DNA of 64,000 bases from Oscillibacter hominis (GCF_014334055.1 NZ_CP060490.1:1612001-1676000); one strand, 5' to 3'. Positions 38,635 to 47,817 are shown, counted from the stretch's first letter. The notes: generated from the sequence alone by a model not told the origin. A program made the numbers and translations.

Positions 38635-41601
38635 CTCCTGTCCGCTGTGGGATCGCAGCAACTCTAACGCCGCCTGCGAAATCTGAGGCGGCACTGCCGC
38701 CGGGCGGGCCAGGTAATAGCCCTGGAGCAGGTCCACATCCAGGTCCAGCACCTTCTCCACCTCCGCCGCAGTCTCCAGCCCCTCCGCAATGATGTACATT
38801 TCCCGCTCATGGGCATAGGCCACGATGTTGGCCACAATCTGCTGCTTGTTCCGGTCTGAGTCAATGTCCCGGATGATGGAGATGTCGACCTTGATGAACT
38901 GGGGCGTCAGCTCCAGCAGGTTCTTTTCGCTGTTGTAGCCGCTTCCGTAATCATCCAGGGCAAACATGCCGGAAATCCCCAACATCTTCCGCTTTTCCTG
39001 AGTGGACTCCTGATCCAGATGCTCCGACTCGGTGATCTCCACCACCACCCTGGGCTGGAGCAGCATGAATTTCTTCTTGTACGCCTCCCAATCCTTCTGG
39101 CTCATGCACTGGTTGGCAATGGAGTTTAGGAACAGCAGCGAGTCATTGGTCACCAGGCGGTTCTCCTGCAGCTTACTGAATGCTTCGGATGCCTTATACC
39201 AGGTCATACGCTCAATCTCAGAGAGCTTCCCCTCCTCCCTGGCGATCCGGAGCACCGCCTCAGGGGAGCGCAGCGTGGGCAGATCCACCCGCATCAGCGC
39301 CTCGTAGGCCACTGCCCTGCCCGTCTTGGCACTGACAATGGGCTGGAAGAAATAGGCGACCAGCTCCTGCTCCAGGAACTGATGGAACTCCCGCTTGTTT
39401 TGTAGCAGGAACTCCTCCCTGCTGTATACACCCAAGTCGAAATCCGCCAGTTCCCCCTTGCGGGACTGCTTGACCTGATACATGGCAAAGTCGGCAAATT
39501 TGGTCAGCTCGTTCATGTTGGTGCTGTCTTCAGGATACCACGCCACGCCGCCGGACGCGCTGATGTGGAGCACCTCGCCGCTGGGAAGCGTCAAAGTGGT
39601 GCTGCAGATCGCCTCACGCAGGCGATGGATCGCCTCACGGATCTCCTCACGGCTCTCATATCCGTGGTACAGAAGGAAGAACTCGTCCCCGGACACCCTG
39701 GCACAGAGCGTGCCGGCCGGGGCGTTGGCGGCGAAGCACTGGCCGGCCCTGCGGATATACTGATCCCCCCAGTCGTGCCCGAAGCGGTCGTTGGTGGTCT
39801 TCAGATTATCCAGGTCCAGCATGATCATGGCGGCGTGTTTCAGGGTTTCCGGATGCGCAAACAACTCCGTCGCCGTGCGCAGGAAGGCCGGCCGGTTATA
39901 AAGCCCGGTCAGCAGGTCGTAATCCCGCTCGTGCTCGATGCGCAGCCGCTCCAGGGTGCTGGCCGTGACATCCTCCACCAGCCCTACGTGCCGTTCCCCC
40001 TCCTGGGTCATCTCATAACGCAGGTAGCGCACCCCGCCCCGGGGCACGGGGATGCAGTAGAGTTCGCTCCCATCCGGCGAAGTATGATGCTCCAGCGTCT
40101 GATTCCGCTCCTTCATCAGCTCCAAAAACCGCTGGGCGGTCAACTCCGGCACCTGTATCCCATCCAGTCCCATCAGCGGGAAGAAATTGTCCGTTACATA
40201 GACCAGGTCCTGATTTTGGCGCAGCTCAAAACCGCCCATCTCCACGCTGGCCATCTCCATAATCCGCAAGAATTTGGTGGAGGCATCCAACACCTCCCGG
40301 CTCAGGTCTGTGATGGCGCCGGAAAACCGGTCGATCTCTGTGATTCCGGTATGGGAGAGCTGGGGAAGGCCGCCCCGGTCCCGCTGGGCCAGGGCCACTT
40401 CTTCAGAGAGCTTCCGGATGGGGGCGGAGAGCCTCCGGCTCACCAAAACGCTGCCGATAAGGCCGGCCGCCAGGCACAAAAGCACCACCATCGTCAGAAC
40501 TTCCAATACCTGGCCGGAGAAGCTGTAAAGGCGGCCCTCCCGGACAGCGCCGAACAGGACCCAGTGCTGAGCGGCAAAAGGCGTGTTGGTGTTATAGAGG
40601 CCCAGCGGCTGCATGGCCGCAAAGTAGCGTTCCCCCTCCATGTTAAAATAGAGGCCCTCATCACCATCCTGTTCCAAAACAAACTCCTCTCCCGTCCCAT
40701 TTTGGGGAAGGATCGGGCCGGTGCTCAGGACTGTGGTGTACTTGCCCTCCTCCCGCTCCACTGCCAAGAGATAGGAGCCCTGCTTGTCGTCAAAGAGCTC
40801 GGCGGAAGGTAGCAGGGATTTGAGGTAGTCGGTCAGCAGCTCCACGCCCAACACGCCGTATATCGTTCCATCCTCCAATATCAGGGGAACGGAATATGAT
40901 ACCGCCCAGCGGTCGTCCCCGGGAAGGATGTAGGGCTCCGGGTTCCAATACCCATAATCCCGCGCGTCGGAGAGCTCCTGGGCTTGATAGGCCGCCTGAA
41001 ATGGGTCATAGAGAAAGCCGGGATACTCGTCTTCAAAATTGAACAGGGGCTGCCAGGCGTTGTCCGTGGAGATATTCAGCCCCTTCACCACGTCAATGGG
41101 CGCCCGTTCCAGCAGGAGGTCGGCGTTGCGGTAGGACGGCGTGGACGCCGGGTCCAGATCCCGGATATAGAATCCGGTCCGGGGGGATTTTTCCCCCGCA
41201 TCCAGGTCTTGGGTGTTGAACACCACAAAGATGCCAGATACCTTTTTGCTGTAGAGCGTGGAGATCAGCTCATCGCTGATGTTCAGCACCAACTGTGCAC
41301 ACTCATCTGACTTGCTGTCTATCTCATCCAGTGACAGCTCACCCCTGCTCAGCATCTGCTGGGTGGTTTTATTGATGTCGGCGGCAAGCATGGAAAGGTC
41401 CGACCAAGTGCCCACCATGGACCCCTCCAGATATCCCCGCCTGTTTTCCGCCTGTTTACTCAAAATATCCCTGGCGTTCTGGTCCAGCTTCTCCACCATC
41501 CCGCTGGCCCGGATGCCGCCTAACAGCAGGCAGGTCTCCAACAGAAGGATCAGGATGAGTGGAATCAAAATGGTGCGAAAGACCGACCGGCTTTTCTTCA
41601 T
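38626..41601 (-). CDS. Membrane Cache-domain GGDEF/EAL cyclic-di-GMP enzyme
   Basis: 991 residues. TM helix 1 (about 10-30), a large extracytoplasmic dCache-like sensor (about 35-370), TM helix 2 (EVLTMVVLLCLAAGLIG), a HAMP segment (SRRLSAPIRKLSEEV), a PAS-like region, a GGDEF domain with degenerate but often active SGDEF in RVSGDEFFLLY, and an EAL domain with YEALMR, ITESEHL, DDYGSGYNS, KVDISIIRDI and AEGLET. The phosphodiesterase residues look intact, so it may make and/or degrade c-di-GMP. AAGGAGG precedes the ATG. The stop of the upstream binding-protein gene is 34 bases away. Confidence 0.9.
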   Translation of the reverse strand: MKKSRSVFRTILIPLILILLLETCLLLGGIRASGMVEKLDQNARDILSKQAENRRGYLEGSMVGTWSDLSMLAADINKTTQQMLSRGELSLDEIDSKSDECAQLVLNISDELISTLYSKKVSGIFVVFNTQDLDAGEKSPRTGFYIRDLDPASTPSYRNADLLLERAPIDVVKGLNISTDNAWQPLFNFEDEYPGFLYDPFQAAYQAQELSDARDYGYWNPEPYILPGDDRWAVSYSVPLILEDGTIYGVLGVELLTDYLKSLLPSAELFDDKQGSYLLAVEREEGKYTTVLSTGPILPQNGTGEEFVLEQDGDEGLYFNMEGERYFAAMQPLGLYNTNTPFAAQHWVLFGAVREGRLYSFSGQVLEVLTMVVLLCLAAGLIGSVLVSRRLSAPIRKLSEEVALAQRDRGGLPQLSHTGITEIDRFSGAITDLSREVLDASTKFLRIMEMASVEMGGFELRQNQDLVYVTDNFFPLMGLDGIQVPELTAQRFLELMKERNQTLEHHTSPDGSELYCIPVPRGGVRYLRYEMTQEGERHVGLVEDVTASTLERLRIEHERDYDLLTGLYNRPAFLRTATELFAHPETLKHAAMIMLDLDNLKTTNDRFGHDWGDQYIRRAGQCFAANAPAGTLCARVSGDEFFLLYHGYESREEIREAIHRLREAICSTTLTLPSGEVLHISASGGVAWYPEDSTNMNELTKFADFAMYQVKQSRKGELADFDLGVYSREEFLLQNKREFHQFLEQELVAYFFQPIVSAKTGRAVAYEALMRVDLPTLRSPEAVLRIAREEGKLSEIERMTWYKASEAFSKLQENRLVTNDSLLFLNSIANQCMSQKDWEAYKKKFMLLQPRVVVEITESEHLDQESTQEKRKMLGISGMFALDDYGSGYNSEKNLLELTPQFIKVDISIIRDIDSDRNKQQIVANIVAYAHEREMYIIAEGLETAAEVEKVLDLDVDLLQGYYLARPAAVPPQISQAALELLRSHSGQERK

Positions 41602-41635
41602 CGGGCCCCGCCTCCTTCCTGATGGATTGTGGGAA

Positions 41636-43069
41636 TTACCCTTCCAGGGCCTCGAGCTGAGTCAACGTATCCTTATACCAGGTCTTAAAATACTCCTCAG
41701 AGGTGAATTCAGCGCAGGCTTCCTCCAGGCTCTGGCCAGCCTTCAGCCGTTCCTCCACCGTCTGACGGTCGGCCGCGGCCAGGTCGCTCATGGAGTACTC
41801 CAGGATACTGCGGGCCGTGGTGCCGTCGGAAAACGCCCGGGGTGTATAGAGCGTATTATTGTTGACCGTATCCACCGCCACGGTGAGGATCTGCTCCATC
41901 ACATCATCCACCTGGACGCCGCTGCCCATAATGGCCTCCATGTCATTGGCACTTTTCGTCACCGGCAGATACCCGGAATTGACGGAGAACTGGATATTCC
42001 GCTCGTCGCTGGTAAACCATTTGAGAAACTGTACGGAAGCATAGACCTCTGCCTCGGAAGCGGTGGTCACCACCATGCCGGCGCCCTGCTGGACCGCGTA
42101 AGATTCGCCGCCCGTAAAAGAGGGGCAGGGCAAAACCGTCATTTCGATGGGGTAGCTCTCGGTGTCGCTGATGATCACCTGGTTGGGGAAGAAGGTGGCG
42201 CCAGAGCAGGAGCCCACAAAGGATACGATGTTTCCGGTCTTGATATCGTCGCTGCGGAACCGTCCGGAGGAGGCAAAGTACCCCTTCACATAGGGCACAT
42301 AGAAGTTGTCCCAAAGCTTATGCAGCACCTCTTCGTCAAAGTGCAGCGTCATCTTGCCGTCCTCCACCGAAAAGAGCTCACAGCCCAACTGCATGGCGCC
42401 GATGAGGAAGTAGTTTGCCATGGCGTCCCTTCCGAAAAATGCCTTCCCATCGTTGCTCTCCGGGGTCTGGGCATCCGTCCATTCATAATACGCCTGGGCC
42501 GTGGCAACCAGCCCCTCCACCGTGGCCAGGTCGCTGTAGCTGGCGCCGGTGGCATTTGCAAACTCCGCCCAATCCGTTTCATTGAGCATGAAGATTTCCG
42601 TGGACTTGGCGGTGGGGAAAATTTTCAATCCCCCGTCCTTGGAAAAACGGCCTTCCTCCAGATAGCTGTTCACATACTTCGCCTGCTCCTCCTCACTGAG
42701 GTAGGTGCTCAGGTCCGCCGCCTGTCCCATCTGGTCCAGCGCATAGGCTGTATCGGCATAAGCGGCAAAAATGTTGGGCACCTCGCCGGCTCCCACCTTG
42801 CCTTGGGCCGCAGCCATTACGTTCGTCTCCAGGTCGTTGACGCTGCCCTGGCTGAAGCCCTCCACGTAGATGCCCTGCTCTTTGCCTTCGGTTTCGTTGA
42901 ATTCATCCACCAGCGCGTTGAACGAGGCCAGCTGGTCACCGTTGTAGTAAGTCCACACACTGATTGTAACAGGGTTTTTCGGGTCCAGCAGCTGCTGTGT
43001 CTCATTGCCGCAGCCTCCAAGCATCAATACTGCCAGCGCAGCAGCAGCCATACGCATGTACCGTCTCAT
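41636..43069 (-). CDS. Sugar-type extracellular solute-binding lipoprotein
   Basis: 477 residues. Lipobox LMLGGC after a hydrophobic leader; SBP_bac_1 type (ISVWTYYNGDQLASFNALVDEFN, PTAKSTEIFMLNETDWAEF, QQGAGMVVTTASEAE, FLKWFTSDERNIQF). The ATG at 43069 follows AAAGGAG. Such proteins usually serve ABC sugar importers, but no permease is nearby; instead the next gene encodes a Cache-GGDEF-EAL protein. It may deliver ligand to that receptor rather than to a transporter (inference). It has its own promoter upstream. Confidence 0.85.
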   Translation of the reverse strand: MRRYMRMAAAALAVLMLGGCGNETQQLLDPKNPVTISVWTYYNGDQLASFNALVDEFNETEGKEQGIYVEGFSQGSVNDLETNVMAAAQGKVGAGEVPNIFAAYADTAYALDQMGQAADLSTYLSEEEQAKYVNSYLEEGRFSKDGGLKIFPTAKSTEIFMLNETDWAEFANATGASYSDLATVEGLVATAQAYYEWTDAQTPESNDGKAFFGRDAMANYFLIGAMQLGCELFSVEDGKMTLHFDEEVLHKLWDNFYVPYVKGYFASSGRFRSDDIKTGNIVSFVGSCSGATFFPNQVIISDTESYPIEMTVLPCPSFTGGESYAVQQGAGMVVTTASEAEVYASVQFLKWFTSDERNIQFSVNSGYLPVTKSANDMEAIMGSGVQVDDVMEQILTVAVDTVNNNTLYTPRAFSDGTTARSILEYSMSDLAAADRQTVEERLKAGQSLEEACAEFTSEEYFKTWYKDTLTQLEALEG

Positions 43070-43159
43070 AAGTAACTTCTCCTTTTTGCCTCTTTTGCCT
43101 CTAAGGGGGCTTGAAGCATAGTAACCAGCCATCTGGTTTTTCTGAATCTAAATTGACTT

Positions 43160-43188
43160 ATTATATCACACTTTTTTCCAGTCTTCAA
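43160..43188 (-). promoter_or_regulatory. Promoter of the binding protein / GGDEF-EAL operon
   Basis: On the minus strand TTGAAG (43183-43188), a 17-base spacer and a perfect TATAAT (43160-43165). Confidence 0.75.
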
Positions 43189-43218
43189 TGGTCATCGACC
43201 TTTTGTGCAGCACAAAAA

Positions 43219-43248
43219 AACCATCCGTTTCCAGGAGACGGATGGCTT
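43219..43248 (-). terminator. Terminator of tyrA
   Basis: CCATCCGT (43221-43228) and ACGGATGG (43238-43245) form an 8-bp stem; the minus strand continues into a T-run of seven. Confidence 0.88.
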
Positions 43249-43254
43249 TTTCAA

Positions 43255-44115
43255 TTACTCCGACGGCTCCTCGCTGTTCAGCCGGTCGATCTCCTCCTTG
43301 CAGAGACGGCCCTGCCGCAGCAGTTCTTCCAGCCTCTGTTCGTCCCGGTCCTGCAATGCATCCCGCACCTCGGTGATGTTGGCGATGAGCGCGTCGGTCT
43401 CCAAAAGCAGCGCCTCACGGTTATAGAGGAACAGTTCCTTCCAAATCATCTCGTTGAGGCAGGCGATCCGGGTCATATCCTTATAGCTGCCGCCGGTATA
43501 TCCCACGTAATGGGCGGATACCGGGCTTTTCACATAGGCGTTGGACACCACGTGGGCCAGTTGAGAGGTGTGGGCAATCATCCGGTCGTGGGTCTTTTTG
43601 TCGCAGACCTTGATCCGCCCAAACCCAAGGCTTTGGAACAGGGCGCCCAACTCCTCCAAGTCGCCCTCTGCCGTGGCCGCCGTGGGGACCAGGATCATGT
43701 TGGCGCCTTTGTACAAATCGGCAAATGACCGCTGAAACCCGCCCTTTGCCAGGCCGGCCATGGGGTGGCCGCCTGTGTAACGCAAGCCGTACTCCAGGGC
43801 CAGGGGTTCCACCGCGTCGATCACCGCCGTCTTGACACCCACCAGGTCCACGATCACGGCGTCCTGTTTCATCAGGGGGATGCTGCTGCGCAAAAACGCA
43901 ATGGTGCTCCGTGGATAGAGCACAGGGATCAGCAGATCGCACGCTGCAATGTCGCTCTCATCGGCAATGCCGTCAATCGCCCCCTCGGCCAGCGCCTGCT
44001 CCGCCACGGCCCGGGTGCGGTTCCACCCCAGGACCCGCCAGCTGGCGTGGGCCTTAAACGCCTTCGCCATAGAGCCTCCGATCAGGCCCAGCCCCGCAAT
44101 GACCACTGTTTTCAT
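43255..44115 (-). CDS. tyrA: Prephenate dehydrogenase
   Basis: 286 residues. The NAD-binding loop IAGLGLIGGSMAKAF lies at residues 6-20, with DLVGVKTAVIDAV, GGHPMAGLAKGGF (catalytic His region) and AHTSQLAHVVSNAYV (family helix with conserved His). It oxidatively decarboxylates prephenate to 4-hydroxyphenylpyruvate for tyrosine synthesis. The ATG at 44115 is preferred over 44121 because GGGGGA lies 6 bases upstream. No ACT domain is present. The gene appears monocistronic. Confidence 0.88.
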   Translation of the reverse strand: MKTVVIAGLGLIGGSMAKAFKAHASWRVLGWNRTRAVAEQALAEGAIDGIADESDIAACDLLIPVLYPRSTIAFLRSSIPLMKQDAVIVDLVGVKTAVIDAVEPLALEYGLRYTGGHPMAGLAKGGFQRSFADLYKGANMILVPTAATAEGDLEELGALFQSLGFGRIKVCDKKTHDRMIAHTSQLAHVVSNAYVKSPVSAHYVGYTGGSYKDMTRIACLNEMIWKELFLYNREALLLETDALIANITEVRDALQDRDEQRLEELLRQGRLCKEEIDRLNSEEPSE

Positions 44116-44295
44116 ATCCATTCCCCCATCCAGTTTGGAACCTTTCCCGTTTCCCAATGCAAATATTTTAGCACAGCAAAGTGTAAAATTCAACAGAAGT
44201 CTCAATCAGGATGGATGAAATTCCACCGGCCAAGGCACGTAATTTTAGTACTTTTCGTGCACAGGCGTACTTTTCTCCTCTTAGACCCACAGATA

Positions 44296-44333
44296 CGGCA
44301 GAAACCGGGGCGGTTTCGCCCCGGTTTCTGCCG
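44296..44333 (-). terminator. Long 16-bp stem-loop downstream of the second OCD gene
   Basis: CGGCAGAAACCGGGGC pairs perfectly with GCCCCGGTTTCTGCCG around a 6-base loop. There is no T-run, so it is either an atypical terminator or an mRNA 3' end stabiliser for the OCD/octopine dehydrogenase message. Confidence 0.5.
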
Positions 44334-44375
44334 TTATGAATGCCTTGCTTGTAAGTATAAAAGGATGGCGCCCTC

Positions 44376-45395
44376 TTATTTCTCCCAGTAGTTGACCTGG
44401 ACGCCCTTGTTCTGCTCCACGGCCAGCTTATAGGCGTGGGCAACCACGCACAGGTCCTCGATGCCCATGCCCACGGCGTTGAAGTAGATGATCTCGTCGT
44501 CGTTCTCGCGGCCGGGCTTTTTGCCGTTGATGATGCCGCCCAATTCAGAATAGATGTCCTCGTCCTTCAGAAGGCCCTGGCTGTACATCAGGGCGATGGG
44601 GCTGATCATGCGGTGCTTGATGCCGTCCCAAGTGTCGCAGACGATCTTGCTGGCCTTGCGCACGCAGTCATAGGTCACCTCGTAGTCGGCCATCTGAACC
44701 ATCAGGCAGCCCTTCTTCAGCCATTCGGCCTCCACAAAGGGCTCGTTGGCCAATGTGACGGTGATGATGACATCGGCCTCCCGGGCGGCGGGCTCCACGG
44801 TCTCGGTGGCAGTCACCTTGACGCCGAACTTAGCGGACATCTCATCGGCAAAGGCCTGGGCGCGGTCCAGGAACAGGTCGTAGATGTAAACCTGCTCGAT
44901 GCCGGGGCGCACCAGCAGGGCGGCCTCCAGCTGAGTGCGGCCCTGGGCGCCGGCGCCGCAGATCAGGACGGTCTTCACGTCCTTGCGGGCCAGATACTTG
45001 ATGGCCAGGCCGCCGGCCGCGCCGGTGCGCTTGGCGCTCACGGTGGTGGCGTCGGAGACGGCCAGGGGCAGCTTGGTGTCGGGATCGTTGAGGATGACGG
45101 TGACGCTGGCGCGGGGCAGGCCCTTCTTATAGTTCTGGGGGCCGCTGCCGATCCACTTGATGCCGGCCATATTGACGTCGCCGCCCACATAACCGGGCAT
45201 GGCGTTGATGCGGCCGTAGACATTCTCGTCCTCCGGCGTCTTGCCCCAGCGCATCACGCACTTGGTGGGGTTGATCACATCGCCCTTGTCAAAGATGGAC
45301 AGGCACTTTTCCACGTCCTCCATCACAAGGCCCATGTCATTGGCCACCAGGGAGTTGACGACTGCGTCGTTCATGAACAGGATATCGTGTTTCAT
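44376..45395 (-). CDS. Ornithine cyclodeaminase / alanine dehydrogenase family enzyme
   Basis: 339 residues with the Rossmann signature VLICGAGAQGRTQLEAALLV (about 135-155), IYDLFLDRAQAFADEM, EADVIITVT and the substrate segment VSDATTVSAKRTGAAGGLAIKYLA. It belongs to the same superfamily as the enzyme at 12185-13240 but has its own subtype. ATG 45395 follows GAGGTGG; a GTG three codons upstream is possible. It is encoded directly downstream of the octopine-dehydrogenase-family gene (24-base gap), so the two probably act on one opine-like or imine metabolite (inference). Confidence 0.82.
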   Translation of the reverse strand: MKHDILFMNDAVVNSLVANDMGLVMEDVEKCLSIFDKGDVINPTKCVMRWGKTPEDENVYGRINAMPGYVGGDVNMAGIKWIGSGPQNYKKGLPRASVTVILNDPDTKLPLAVSDATTVSAKRTGAAGGLAIKYLARKDVKTVLICGAGAQGRTQLEAALLVRPGIEQVYIYDLFLDRAQAFADEMSAKFGVKVTATETVEPAAREADVIITVTLANEPFVEAEWLKKGCLMVQMADYEVTYDCVRKASKIVCDTWDGIKHRMISPIALMYSQGLLKDEDIYSELGGIINGKKPGRENDDEIIYFNAVGMGIEDLCVVAHAYKLAVEQNKGVQVNYWEK

Positions 45396-45419
45396 TTTTA
45401 CCACCTCATATAAAAATTT

Positions 45420-46511
45420 TTATTTTACGCCGGTTTTGAAGTACTCGATGATCTCATCCCTGCTCAGCCCCTCCAGGCCCAGGTTCTTGAGAGAACGGCC
45501 CTCCGTACGGAAGTCCTTGCCGTAGATGCTGCAGGCCAGGGTGATCACCGCGTCGATGTTGGGCGTCTCCACCCCGGCCGCGTGGCCCAGCGCCGCGATG
45601 GGAACCAGTCCGTTGGGCACATCCTCCGTCATGTAGCGGGCCTGGATGGTCTTGGGAGCCATGATGTCGCCGTAGGCGTCGTTATTCTGAATCCGCTCAT
45701 ACAGCGTGTCTCCGTGGGTGTCGTAACTGCGCACCAGCCACTCCTTGGCGGAGAGAAGCTCAACGCCGTAGGCCCTGCCCACCGCCACGCGCTCGGCGTC
45801 CAATTGTTCGATCAGGCCAGCCACGGAAGGGGTGATGCCGTCCCAATAATAGCGGTAGCCCCGGGGATCGTTTTCAATCCGTCCAATGTTCAGCAGCACG
45901 GGCGTGGGATGGAACATGCTGCCAATGTTGGCCAGGCTGGTGCCCAATACGCTCTGGGCCGGGGTGAACTGGGGATAGAAGGGCGCCAACACATCCAGAA
46001 CCTCCTGAATGCGGTTGCCCGGGAAGGAACTGATATCCACTGAGGTCTTTACGCCGTAAATATGTACCGAGGCCGGCCCGGTCTTCCGGCAGGAGTAGAT
46101 CAGTGTCTGGGTCTCGGAGACGATGATGTCCTTCTTGCAGCCACAGGCTCGGACGGTCTCCAAAAACTCCAGCGCCCCCGCGGTCCTGCCCGGGTTCAGC
46201 ACCACGATCTGGCCGTCCTCCAGAGAGTCGGCGCAGGCCTTGGCGATCATCTTATGGGTGAAGGCCGGGGTGACCACCATCACAAGCTTCGCGCCGCTGA
46301 GGGCCGCCTTTACGTCTGAGGTGACCAACGCCGGAGTCACCTTCCGGGTCATTCCCTCACAATTGAGCTCAATGCCCCCGCTTTTCTGAATCCCCTCCAA
46401 AAACTCAGGGAACAAATCACACAGGCGCACCTGCCCACCCTGGCTGGCAATGTGGGCCGCTATGGCGGTTCCGCCGTTTCCAGCTCCGATCACTGCTACT
46501 GCTGTACTCAT
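45420..46511 (-). CDS. NAD/NADP octopine/nopaline dehydrogenase family protein
   Basis: 363 residues. The N-terminal NAD domain (VAVIGAGNGGTAIAAHIASQGG; VVTPAFTHKMIAKA) and the C-terminal octopine-dehydrogenase domain (NIGSMFHPTPVLLNIGRIEND, conserved His and Asn, then YYWDGITPSVAGLIEQLDAER) match opine dehydrogenases, which reductively join amino acids to 2-oxoacids or the reverse. AAGGAGCG precedes the ATG at 46511. It has its own promoter, divergent from an RpiR regulator. Confidence 0.85.
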   Translation of the reverse strand: MSTAVAVIGAGNGGTAIAAHIASQGGQVRLCDLFPEFLEGIQKSGGIELNCEGMTRKVTPALVTSDVKAALSGAKLVMVVTPAFTHKMIAKACADSLEDGQIVVLNPGRTAGALEFLETVRACGCKKDIIVSETQTLIYSCRKTGPASVHIYGVKTSVDISSFPGNRIQEVLDVLAPFYPQFTPAQSVLGTSLANIGSMFHPTPVLLNIGRIENDPRGYRYYWDGITPSVAGLIEQLDAERVAVGRAYGVELLSAKEWLVRSYDTHGDTLYERIQNNDAYGDIMAPKTIQARYMTEDVPNGLVPIAALGHAAGVETPNIDAVITLACSIYGKDFRTEGRSLKNLGLEGLSRDEIIEYFKTGVK

Positions 46512-46619
46512 GAAACGCGCTCCTTCTATTTTCAATTTGAAATCATCTGGGTCCGAAGCTCTTCCACAATATTTATCGTTCTTGTACACTTCATTTAGAA
46601 GAAAATTATTGTTATTTCT

Positions 46620-46647
46620 ATTATATCGAAATAATTATATTTTTCAA
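46620..46647 (-). promoter_or_regulatory. Promoter of the octopine dehydrogenase / OCD operon
   Basis: On the minus strand TTGAAA (46642-46647), 16-base spacer and TATAAT (46620-46625), about 110 bases before the start codon. Confidence 0.65.
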
Positions 46648-46794
46648 TATAATTTTCAATATTATTTTTATTCCGATTGTAGATTTTCTATGCGTTTCTT
46701 TGGTAAAAACAGAGAATAAGATAAGTTTTCTTGTTTATCTGCCAAATTAAGTTATTTTTTTCCATTTTATTCGCAAGGATTATTTTATTTTTTC

Positions 46795-46823
46795 TTGCCA
46801 TTGCGTTGAAAAAGGTCTAAAAT
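46795..46823 (+). promoter_or_regulatory. Promoter of the second RpiR gene
   Basis: TTGCCA (46795-46800), a 17-base spacer and TAAAAT (46818-46823). Confidence 0.65.
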
Positions 46824-46848
46824 GACCAACAGAAATAAAACTTTTTAA

Positions 46849-46871
46849 GGGAGTAAGAGGTTCTCTTACCC
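46849..46871 (+). promoter_or_regulatory. Leader hairpin before the second RpiR gene
   Basis: GTAAGAG (46853-46859) and CTCTTAC (46863-46869), extended by GG/CC, with a 3-base loop and TTTT following. It lies between the promoter and the start codon and could attenuate transcription or cover the ribosome site. Confidence 0.4.
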
Positions 46872-46888
46872 TTTTGGGAGGGATGTCC

Positions 46889-47761
46889 GTGCAAAAGCTA
46901 TTGAAACAGATCCAACAGTCCAGCCAGGACCTTCCCCAGGCCCAGCGGGCTGTGGCGGAATACGTTCTGACCCACTATATGGACATCCCCTTTATGTCCG
47001 TCACCAGCCTGGCGCGGGCCATCGGGGTCAGCGATACCACCATCATCAAGTTCTGCATCCAGCAGGGATTTGACGGCTATTCCAGCTTTAAGAAGATGCT
47101 GGCCGACCACGTCCAATCGGAGGTCACCATGTACAACAAGCTGGAACAGCAGTTGGACACCATGACCGGCAACAACACGCTGGAGCAGGTGCTGGCCTGT
47201 GACGTGGGCAATCTGGAGACCACGCTCAGCAACCCCATCAACCACGAGAATTTTGACCGCTTTTTGGATGCCCTGGACAAGGCGAATCAGATTTATGTCC
47301 TGGGCCTGCGGACCGCCTCCATGCAGGCGGAATACCTGGCCTCCAGCCTGCGGGTGCAAAACCGCAAGGTATTTACCTTCCCCAACAACGGCCACTTTGT
47401 GGACCAGCTGTGCCAGGTCACCCCGGACGATTTGTTCATCGCCGTCACCTTCTCCCGCTACTCCACCAACACCGTCAAGGCCCTGCAGTACCTCTCCACC
47501 CGGAAGGTGCCCTGCGCCGCCATCACCGATTCCACCACCAGCCCGGCCTATGGGCTGGCGGACATCGCCTTCATTTGTGAGACCAAGTCCTTCAGCTACC
47601 AGGGTTCCTACGTGGCCTGCGCGGCGCTGATCGACGCAATCATTACAGCTTCCGCCAAGCGACGCAAGGAGGAGACCACCCAGCACCTCCACTGTCTGGA
47701 GGACGCCTTCAAGGAGTTCAACTCCTTCTTGTCCTACGACATGCACGACGGCACGCTCTGA
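46889..47761 (+). CDS. RpiR/MurR family regulator 2
   Basis: 290 residues. HTH_6 (residues 1-78: VTSLARAIGVSDTTIIKFCIQQGFDGYSSFKKM) plus a SIS domain (about 125-250: IYVLGLRTASMQAEYLASSL; LFIAVTFSRYSTNTVKALQYLS). GTG 46889 is preferred because GGGAGGG lies 6 bases upstream; the ATG at 46883 would overlap that site. It probably controls the divergent octopine dehydrogenase/OCD operon. This pairing of an RpiR regulator with an OCD enzyme repeats the arrangement at 12-15 kb. Confidence 0.82.
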   Translation: MQKLLKQIQQSSQDLPQAQRAVAEYVLTHYMDIPFMSVTSLARAIGVSDTTIIKFCIQQGFDGYSSFKKMLADHVQSEVTMYNKLEQQLDTMTGNNTLEQVLACDVGNLETTLSNPINHENFDRFLDALDKANQIYVLGLRTASMQAEYLASSLRVQNRKVFTFPNNGHFVDQLCQVTPDDLFIAVTFSRYSTNTVKALQYLSTRKVPCAAITDSTTSPAYGLADIAFICETKSFSYQGSYVACAALIDAIITASAKRRKEETTQHLHCLEDAFKEFNSFLSYDMHDGTL

Positions 47762-47766
47762 ACATC

Positions 47767-47806
47767 AAAAAAAGAGGCCCGGTTCCGTAGAACCGGGCCT
47801 CTTTTT
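47767..47806 (+). terminator. Terminator of the second RpiR gene
   Basis: AAAGAGGCCCGGTTC and GAACCGGGCCTCTTT form a 15-bp perfect stem with a CGTA loop, followed by TT. Confidence 0.93.
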
Positions 47807-47817
47807 GGCCGTCTAAG

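Larger units (their letters stand above)
46512..46888. other. 377-base AT-rich divergent regulatory gap
   Basis: It contains the two divergent promoters listed separately and a hairpin in the RpiR leader. Apart from those I see no RNA gene or further ORF with a convincing start. Confidence 0.6.

Noticed and set aside
38626..41601. GGDEF domain as clearly inactive because of SGDEF
   Set aside because: SGDEF variants are often active, so loss of cyclase activity cannot be claimed from the motif alone.
44436..45413. Long plus-strand open frame (325 codons) opposite the second OCD gene
   Set aside because: It is an antisense shadow of a well-conserved enzyme gene: low-complexity Gly/His/Ala/Val-rich translation, no ribosome binding site and no recognisable domain.
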